Assembly: GCA_964351885.1 (NCBI GenBank) | Contig: CAYGPP010000015.1 | Span: 1-48,490 of the forward strand | Direction of reading: 5' to 3' | DNA from: Marinoscillum sp964351885 | GTDB lineage: Bacteria; Bacteroidota; Bacteroidia; Cytophagales; Cyclobacteriaceae | DNA: 48,490 bases | Part shown: positions 43,378 through 48,490 of the stretch, in pieces | Numbering within the stretch: the first letter of the stretch is position 1 | Layout of the letters: every line of letters begins with the position of its first letter | Notes under the pieces: generated by a model | What the model was told of the DNA's origin: nothing | The model's input: the letters and a program-made list of their open reading frames with translations, nothing else | Databases searched by the model: none | Program-made: the position numbers and the translations under genes

Positions 43378-43385
43378 TAGATTTG
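43378..43385 (+). promoter_or_regulatory. -7 promoter element of the CstB-like gene
   Basis: TAGATTTG (TAnnTTTG) lies 22 bp before the ATG at 43408. No -33 TTG is present. Confidence 0.7.
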
Positions 43386-43407
43386 TAGCAATAGAATTAT
43401 TAGATAA

Positions 43408-44814
43408 ATGAAAATAGAACAGATTTATACAGGTTGTTTAGCTCAAGGAGCATATTATATTGAGAGTGATGGGGAAGTCGCAATAATAGATCCATTGCGT
43501 GAATCAGCCCCATATATTAAAAAGGCAGATAAAGAGGGTGCAAAAATCAAGTACATCTTTGAAACGCACTTTCATGCTGATTTCGTCTCAGGACACGTTG
43601 ATTTGGCAAGTAAAACGGGGGCTACTATTGTTTTTGGGCCAAATGCTAAGACCGAGTATGATTTTCACCTTGCAACAGATTCTGAAGAGTTTGCCTTAGG
43701 GAAAATAAGAATCAAAGTACTACATACCCCTGGACACACTATGGAAAGCACAACCTATCTGCTATTGGATGAGTCAGGTAAAGAATACTGCATTTTCAGT
43801 GGAGACACCCTTTTTATAGGTGATGTGGGGCGTCCTGATTTGGCTCAGCATGGGGATATTGATCAGGATGCGTTGGCTGGCTATTTGTACGATAGCCTGA
43901 GGTCTAAAATCATGACACTTCCAGATGAAGTGATCGTATATCCAGCTCATGGTGCTGGTTCTGCTTGTGGAAAAAACATGAGCAAAGAGACAACTGATCT
44001 ACTGGGAAACCAAAAGAAGACTAATTATGCCTTGCGGGCTGACATGTCTAAGGAAGAATTTGTCAAAGAAGTAACAGATGGCTTGCTTCCGCCACCTCAG
44101 TATTTCGCGCAGAATGTAGCTATGAATAAATCGAGTGCAAAGGGCTTGGATGAAATATTAAAGAAAGGAAATGTAGCTCTTGATGTAGAAACTTTTGAGT
44201 CTCTTGCAAATCATGAAGGGGCATTGGTATTAGATACCCGAACTCCACAGGCGTTTGCCACGTCACATATTCCAAATTCAATCTTTATAGGAATAGATGG
44301 TGGATTTGCACCATGGGTGGGAGCTTTAATTCCTGATTTAGAACAGCCTATTATTTTCGTTTCTGATACTAATAGAGAACAGGAAATAGTAACAAGACTT
44401 TCGAGGGTAGGGTACGATAACACTTTAGGATTCCTTGAGGGAGGACTTGATGCATGGATTAGTTCGGGGAAAGAAGTTGATTCTGTTAAATCTATTCCCG
44501 CCACTGAACTTGCTTCATTGATTACTTCAGAGTCGTTAAATATTGTAGATGTACGCAAGCCTTCAGAGTACGATGCAGAGCATGTCGAAGGAGCAGAAAA
44601 TCACCCATTAGATTTCATCAACGAGGAGATGGCTGAGCTAGATCAAGATAAAAATTACCATGTTCATTGTGCAGGAGGCTACCGGTCTATGATTGCTGCA
44701 TCCATATATAAATCAAGAGGATATCATAATTTGATTGATATTTCGGGAGGTTTTAAGGCCATAAGTGATGCCAATATTCCGGTGACTAAATTTATCTGTC
44801 CTTCTACTAAATAG
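43408..44814 (+). CDS. MBL-fold persulfide dioxygenase / rhodanese fusion (CstB-like)
   Basis: This 468-residue protein has three domains, as in CstB, which turns low-molecular-weight persulfides into thiosulfate. The metallo-beta-lactamase domain (residues 1-240) has HFHADFVSGH at 54-63, HTPGHTMEST, FSGDTLFIGDVGRPDLAQ and VYPAHGAGSACGKNMS, which resembles ETHE1-type Fe(II) sites. A first rhodanese domain (about 270-355) has IIFVSDTNREQ where the active-site Cys should be, so it is a pseudorhodanese. The second (about 370-465) keeps the Cys loop HCAGGYRS. The gene has its own operator and promoter and is 8 bp upstream of a rhodanese lipoprotein gene. Confidence 0.92.
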   Translation: MKIEQIYTGCLAQGAYYIESDGEVAIIDPLRESAPYIKKADKEGAKIKYIFETHFHADFVSGHVDLASKTGATIVFGPNAKTEYDFHLATDSEEFALGKIRIKVLHTPGHTMESTTYLLLDESGKEYCIFSGDTLFIGDVGRPDLAQHGDIDQDALAGYLYDSLRSKIMTLPDEVIVYPAHGAGSACGKNMSKETTDLLGNQKKTNYALRADMSKEEFVKEVTDGLLPPPQYFAQNVAMNKSSAKGLDEILKKGNVALDVETFESLANHEGALVLDTRTPQAFATSHIPNSIFIGIDGGFAPWVGALIPDLEQPIIFVSDTNREQEIVTRLSRVGYDNTLGFLEGGLDAWISSGKEVDSVKSIPATELASLITSESLNIVDVRKPSEYDAEHVEGAENHPLDFINEEMAELDQDKNYHVHCAGGYRSMIAASIYKSRGYHNLIDISGGFKAISDANIPVTKFICPSTK

Positions 44815-44822
44815 TTAAAAAT

Positions 44823-45212
44823 ATGAATACCAACCACCAATTTATTATAGGTGTTTTTCTACTCATGTCTGTTGCTTGCAGCTCTCCACAAGAGACTGGA
44901 TTTAAGCGATTGTCTACTGAAGCGTTTGCTGGTTATATTCAGAATAATAATGTCCAATTAGTTGATATCCGAACAGAAGGAGAAACTTCACAAGGGATTA
45001 TTGAAGGCGCATTGGTTATAGATTTCTATAGCCCGGAGTTTCTTGATAAAATTGAAGCGCTTGATAAAAGTAGACCAATAGCGATTTATTGTGCGTCGGG
45101 AGGAAGAAGTGCAAAGGCTGCTACCCAAATCCAAACTATGAATTTTGAGTCAATTGTGGAACTGAAGGAAGGATATAAAGGATGGGTATATGATGGATTC
45201 CCGGTGAAGTAG
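44823..45212 (+). CDS. Rhodanese-domain lipoprotein
   Basis: This 129-residue lipoprotein (signal ending LLMSVAC) has a single rhodanese domain with the active-site loop YCASGGRSAKAA. The substrate-binding start is VQLVDIRTEGE. It would carry or transfer sulfane sulfur outside the cytoplasm. It follows the CstB-like gene by 8 bp, so the two belong to one operon that ends in the terminator at 45244. Confidence 0.92.
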   Translation: MNTNHQFIIGVFLLMSVACSSPQETGFKRLSTEAFAGYIQNNNVQLVDIRTEGETSQGIIEGALVIDFYSPEFLDKIEALDKSRPIAIYCASGGRSAKAATQIQTMNFESIVELKEGYKGWVYDGFPVK

Positions 45213-45243
45213 AATTCGTTAGTTTTACCCATTAATAAAATTC

Positions 45244-45265
45244 AAGCGCTTTGGCGCTTTTTTTG
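45244..45265 (+). terminator. Intrinsic terminator of the sulfur operon
   Basis: AAGCGC (45244-45249), TTTG loop, GCGCTT (45254-45259), followed by a run of T up to 45264. Confidence 0.85.
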
Positions 45266-45357
45266 TTTTAGTTAATTAGCAGTCGCAACTTGATTCAAAT
45301 ATCCATATTTGCGCTAGACGATCTGATTTACTTAAAATATAGTTTCAATAGCCCTTA

Positions 45358-46167
45358 ATGATACAAAGCAAATTTTTACTCACGTTTACTATGTTACTTT
45401 TTGCTTTCACCATAGAGGCTCAAGTTAGCAATGGGGCGAAAGAGGTGATCGAAGTAGGTGAGTCATTAGAAGATTACATCAAGGAAAATCATGTAGACGA
45501 AATTGAGGAAATTGTACACAGGTTCACTGAGTCCAGGATGTTTCTCAAATATTTATTGGAGAAAGGACATCAGATAAGTTCGGATACTGTCAAGTTAAAA
45601 CGTAGAGACATTAGAATTGGTACTGATATTGACGTATATGTAAAGCATTTCACTGAGCATCAGAATTTCACTATGATCATGGTTCCGGTGGATATTTATC
45701 CTCTGATGATTTATGATACCTTACTCTTTTCCGTTTTGGAAGTAAGCGACGAATGGCTGAGAGAAAAATTCTACTACCATGATCTATCGGATGATTCGAC
45801 TAAGTCCGGACTACTGTCACTTGAAAATCATGAACTCATTACCAAGCACATGTATGATCAAGTAATGAGTGGAAGGAGAAAAGGGAGTGCCGAAATTGAG
45901 GTTAAACTTCATGAGAGTTATATCACTACTAATAGCATCCATCTTAACACACATGAGCTAAACAAGGATGAGAAAGTACAAATGATGCGTTCCTGGAATG
46001 TATTTAAGAAATTACTCTCCCATAACCTCGACCTAAACGTGGAGATGAATATTTACATTTTTGGTCATGACGATATGAATATCGTAATATACGAGGATGA
46101 TGGAAATGCTACTTTTCGCATTACACCAGGGAATATTTTCACAAGACATCAATTCGAAGAAGAGTGA
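45358..46167 (+). CDS. Secreted hypothetical protein (269 aa)
   Basis: This 269-residue protein has a signal peptide (MIQSKFLLTFTMLLFAFTIEAQ) and a charged, mixed alpha/beta mature part with many Asp, Glu and His residues, including EIEEIVHRFTESRMFLKYLL and IYIFGHDDMNIVIYEDDGNA. I do not recognise the family. The stop overlaps the ATG of the next gene (TGATG), so they are coupled. A weak CATATTTG box near 45304 could be a promoter. Confidence 0.65.
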   Translation: MIQSKFLLTFTMLLFAFTIEAQVSNGAKEVIEVGESLEDYIKENHVDEIEEIVHRFTESRMFLKYLLEKGHQISSDTVKLKRRDIRIGTDIDVYVKHFTEHQNFTMIMVPVDIYPLMIYDTLLFSVLEVSDEWLREKFYYHDLSDDSTKSGLLSLENHELITKHMYDQVMSGRRKGSAEIEVKLHESYITTNSIHLNTHELNKDEKVQMMRSWNVFKKLLSHNLDLNVEMNIYIFGHDDMNIVIYEDDGNATFRITPGNIFTRHQFEEE

Positions 46168-46430
46168 TGAATTGGTCAGATTGTCCTTCTGGTAAAAAAT
46201 GCTATACTTCAAAAGAGCAAGCCGAATCTGAGCTTATCATCTTTAGAAATGAAGGTAACTTTCGACAAGGGTCCGGACCAATCAACGTATACCAGTGTCA
46301 GACATGTGATGAATGGCACTTTACCTCCAAAGGAGCTCCAAGTATAGTACTAAATGCTCAATTAGACAGAAAAGAGGGTTCAATAACTTCCGAAGCTAAG
46401 CACTGGGAATCTAAATTGAAAAGGAGATAA
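46167..46430 (+). CDS. Small zinc-ribbon-like protein (87 aa)
   Basis: This 87-residue protein has two Cys pairs, DCPSGKKCYTSKEQAE and YQCQTCDEWHFTS, giving four cysteines and a WHFTS end typical of small zinc-binding proteins. A GTG at 46164 is an alternative start. The final region is basic. It is coupled to the preceding gene, and its stop abuts the stop of the convergent DUF4494 gene with no spacer. It may bind nucleic acid, but the function is unknown. Confidence 0.7.
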   Translation: MNWSDCPSGKKCYTSKEQAESELIIFRNEGNFRQGSGPINVYQCQTCDEWHFTSKGAPSIVLNAQLDRKEGSITSEAKHWESKLKRR

Positions 46431-46919
46431 TCAACCCGCTGTGTTCTCTATTTCTGATATTGGTTTCAGATTCGAAGGAATCCCTTCTCTATCACTTTCA
46501 TAAGGAAAGACTTCTAGAAACGTAGTTAAAGTTATAGATGGAATTTCGAAAGGTACGAGCATTGAGTTAAGATGTTCTTCTACCTTCTCATGGGCTTGCT
46601 TTAGATGTTCTGCACTCACCAATAAATAGGTGTTGATTTTCACTTCTTTCTCGCTATCTCCATCTATCGCAGCGTAGACAACTTTACATTTAAACCACTT
46701 GTCATATGCTTCATCCTCTACTACTTCAGCAATATTAGTTTTAGCTATTTGGGTAACTGTAAAATCACCTCTAACATCACGTTCACAAATCTCATATAAT
46801 CGACTTTCAGCATCCGTGTAGGACACAGCATCCAATAAAAATGCATCGGTGACTTGCTTTAACATGCCATCATCCAATTCACGATTGTGTTTCACTTTGC
46901 AGGAGTACCAGATCTTCAT
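46431..46919 (-). CDS. DUF4494 family protein
   Basis: This 162-residue protein is a Bacteroidota-specific DUF4494 member. The start reads MKIWYSCKVKHNRELDDGML, followed by VTDAFLLDAVSYTDAESRLY and EDEAYDKWFKCKVVYAAIDG. The frame continues upstream to 46958, but the -7 element at 46939-46946 would lie inside that extension, so ATG 46919 is the likely start. The function of the family is unknown. It converges with the zinc-ribbon gene without any gap. Confidence 0.85.
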   Translation of the reverse strand: MKIWYSCKVKHNRELDDGMLKQVTDAFLLDAVSYTDAESRLYEICERDVRGDFTVTQIAKTNIAEVVEDEAYDKWFKCKVVYAAIDGDSEKEVKINTYLLVSAEHLKQAHEKVEEHLNSMLVPFEIPSITLTTFLEVFPYESDREGIPSNLKPISEIENTAG

Positions 46920-46938
46920 AAGCTTCGATTTTAGGATG

Positions 46939-46946
46939 CAAATATA
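46939..46946 (-). promoter_or_regulatory. -7 promoter element of the DUF4494 gene
   Basis: On the minus strand this reads TATATTTG, matching TAnnTTTG. It places the transcript start near 46934, 15 nt before the ATG at 46919. Confidence 0.5.
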
Positions 46947-47006
46947 GCTGTCGCTCAATCAGCGAAAAGTGAATGAAGAATTAGTTATTAACATCCATGT
47001 TATTTT

Positions 47007-47036
47007 CTTGATTCTCTTAGTGAGTGCTTACATTTG
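47007..47036 (+). promoter_or_regulatory. Promoter of the acetoacetate-CoA ligase gene
   Basis: CTTG at 47007-47010 (-33) and TACATTTG at 47029-47036 (-7, full TAnnTTTG match) are 18 bp apart. The predicted transcript start near 47041 gives a short 17-nt leader before the ATG. Confidence 0.6.
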
Positions 47037-47057
47037 ATAAGTACTAACATTCCTGAA

Positions 47058-48490
47058 ATGTCGCACTTCACCCCTCGAAAACTCTGGCAACCAAGCGAAG
47101 AGTTTATGAATGAGAGTAATCTTGTTCAGTATCAAAAGTGGTTATTAGAGAAATACAATTTGAAATTCCATGATTACGATGAGTTATGGCAATGGTCTAC
47201 AGCTAAAACGGAAGATTTCTGGAAGTCTATTTTAGAATATTTTGATGTTACCTACTCAGGTAATTACGAACAGGTCTGCAGCTTAGATAAGATGCCTGGG
47301 GTGATCTGGTTTGAGGGAATAAAGGTTAATTATGCTGAACATATCTTTCTTAAGGCTGATTACTCAAAGGCTGCGATAATATTCAAGAGGGAGGGGCAAG
47401 AAGTATCGGAGATTTCATGGCAAGAATTAGAGAGCAAGGTAAGTGCCTTTCGGGCATTTCTTAAGTCTCAAGGAGTAGTAAAAGGTGATCGAGTGGTCGC
47501 TTTTATCCCTAATATGCCAGAAGCAACAATCGCCTTTTTAGCAACTTGTTCTTTGGGTGCAATTTGGTCAAGTTGCTCTCCTGACTTTGGTTCTAGAAGC
47601 GTAATAGACAGGTTTGAGCAAATTAAGCCCGCGGTGTTAATAGTAGTTGATGGCTATCCCTATGGTGGCAAGTATTTTGATAAAAGAGATACCGCGAATG
47701 AAATAGTCAAGCAGCTACCAGATTTACGTTGTGTCGTTGAGATACCTTATTTCCAGAATGAGTCTTTCGTGGATGGTGCCATCCGCTGGGCAGAAACGAT
47801 GAACTATACAAATGAGCCGTTGGAGTTTGAAAGAGTGGCTTTCAATGATCCTATTTGGATTCTTTATTCTTCAGGTACGACCGGTCAACCTAAGGCCATT
47901 ACACACTCTCAAGGGGGTGTTCTTCTAGAGCACTTGAAGTATGTTACTTTTCATAATAATGTAAAACCTGGGGAGCGCTATTTCTGGTTTACCACTACCG
48001 GATGGATGATGTGGAATTTTGTTCAGGCTACTATGTTAGCCGGAGCAACCATTGTTCTTTATGATGGCAGTCCTTCATACCCAGATTTGGACGCACTTTG
48101 GTTGTTCGCAAGCCAATACCGCATCAATCATTTCGGAACAAGTGCTCCATTTATCTTGGCTAATGCCAAATCAGAGATCTCGCCTGCTCAATATGATTTA
48201 TCATCTTTAATATCCATTAGTAGTACTGGCTCACCATTGCCACCAGAGGGCTTTAGCTGGATTTATGAACACATTAAAAAGGATATTTGGTTTTGTTCAA
48301 TGAGTGGAGGGACTGACGTTTGTTCTGCGTTTGTTGGGGGCTGTCCAACAGAGCCTGTTTTTGAAGGAGAAATTCAGAGAAGGGCATTAGGTTGTGCTCT
48401 TCTCTCTTTCGATGAATCAGGTAAGACATTGAGCAATGAAGTAGGTGAAATGGTCATCATCAAACCAATGCCCTCTATGCCCATTTACTT
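47058..48490 (+). CDS. Acetoacetate-CoA ligase (partial, runs off the window)
   Basis: At least 477 codons from ATG 47058 stay open to the end of the window. The protein is an ANL-superfamily acyl-CoA ligase that activates acetoacetate with ATP and CoA. The N-terminus (PRKLWQPSEEFMNESNLVQY) is typical of acetoacetyl-CoA synthetases. The P-loop is ILYSSGTTGQPKAITHSQGG, and the adenylate-site motifs are WFTTTGWMMWNF and the aromatic SMSGGTDVCSAFVGG. The C-terminal lid domain with the catalytic Lys lies beyond the window. The family also includes close acetyl-CoA synthetase relatives, but the N-terminus favours acetoacetate. Confidence 0.92.
   Translation, partial: MSHFTPRKLWQPSEEFMNESNLVQYQKWLLEKYNLKFHDYDELWQWSTAKTEDFWKSILEYFDVTYSGNYEQVCSLDKMPGVIWFEGIKVNYAEHIFLKADYSKAAIIFKREGQEVSEISWQELESKVSAFRAFLKSQGVVKGDRVVAFIPNMPEATIAFLATCSLGAIWSSCSPDFGSRSVIDRFEQIKPAVLIVVDGYPYGGKYFDKRDTANEIVKQLPDLRCVVEIPYFQNESFVDGAIRWAETMNYTNEPLEFERVAFNDPIWILYSSGTTGQPKAITHSQGGVLLEHLKYVTFHNNVKPGERYFWFTTTGWMMWNFVQATMLAGATIVLYDGSPSYPDLDALWLFASQYRINHFGTSAPFILANAKSEISPAQYDLSSLISISSTGSPLPPEGFSWIYEHIKKDIWFCSMSGGTDVCSAFVGGCPTEPVFEGEIQRRALGCALLSFDESGKTLSNEVGEMVIIKPMPSMPIY

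Overview
The window looks like a chromosomal segment of a Bacteroidota bacterium, most likely a marine-type member of the Cytophagales. The signs are AT-rich DNA, T9SS type A sorting domains on secreted proteins, a SusC/TonB-dependent receptor with a carboxypeptidase-like N-domain, a DUF4494 protein, lipoproteins with very short signal peptides, few Shine-Dalgarno sequences, and promoters with the Bacteroidota -7 element TAnnTTTG. No rRNA, tRNA, CRISPR array or complete insertion sequence was found.

Layout. 1-3.7 kb: the end of an upstream gene, an Ig-like (Big_2) lipoprotein with a partner beta-barrel, and a convergent outer-membrane protein with a poly-lysine tract. 3.7-6.2 kb: divergent tyrS and holA. 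6.2-14.1 kb: an envelope cluster of a 1000-residue TPR protein, an outer-membrane barrel, a SPOR-domain membrane protein, and then ExbB/TolQ, ExbD/TolR and a TonB/TolA-like protein. 14.1-17.1 kb: folC, trmB, an FKBP lipoprotein, and a TrpF-fold protein without the catalytic cysteine. 17.4-18.4 kb: an ArsM of the arsenosugar type. 18.4-20.4 kb: a gene-poor stretch with two small ORFs, a three-copy 22-bp iteron and a cluster of hairpins. 20.4-26.9 kb: mnmA, a lipoprotein, a subtilisin-like T9SS protease, rpe, and a TonB-dependent receptor broken by a one-base frameshift. 27-35.7 kb: LpoB-like and COG3014-like lipoproteins, a double-FKBP lipoprotein, a barrel protein, gyrA and a TPR protein. 36-40.7 kb: a DUF1800/DUF1501 pair and a DUF2252 protein. 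40.9-45.2 kb: a sulfur module. 45.4-48.5 kb: small hypotheticals, DUF4494, and the start of acetoacetate-CoA ligase, which runs off the window.

The most interesting system is the sulfur module at 40.9-45.2 kb. It encodes a Crp/Fnr-type regulator with a CAMSITCC cysteine cluster, a SulP anion transporter, a three-domain MBL-pseudorhodanese-rhodanese protein (CstB-like persulfide dioxygenase/sulfurtransferase) and a rhodanese lipoprotein. The promoters of the transporter and of the CstB-like gene carry the same 14-bp palindrome, GTRACATRTGTTAC. In both, it lies exactly 22 bp upstream of an identical TAGATTTG -7 element, although the 22-bp spacers differ in sequence. The palindrome centre then falls near -41, the class II activator position, and neither promoter has a -33 TTG. 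This reads as a small regulon in which the Crp-like protein senses sulfane sulfur and activates persulfide detoxification. The sensing role is inference. The operator geometry is read directly from the sequence.
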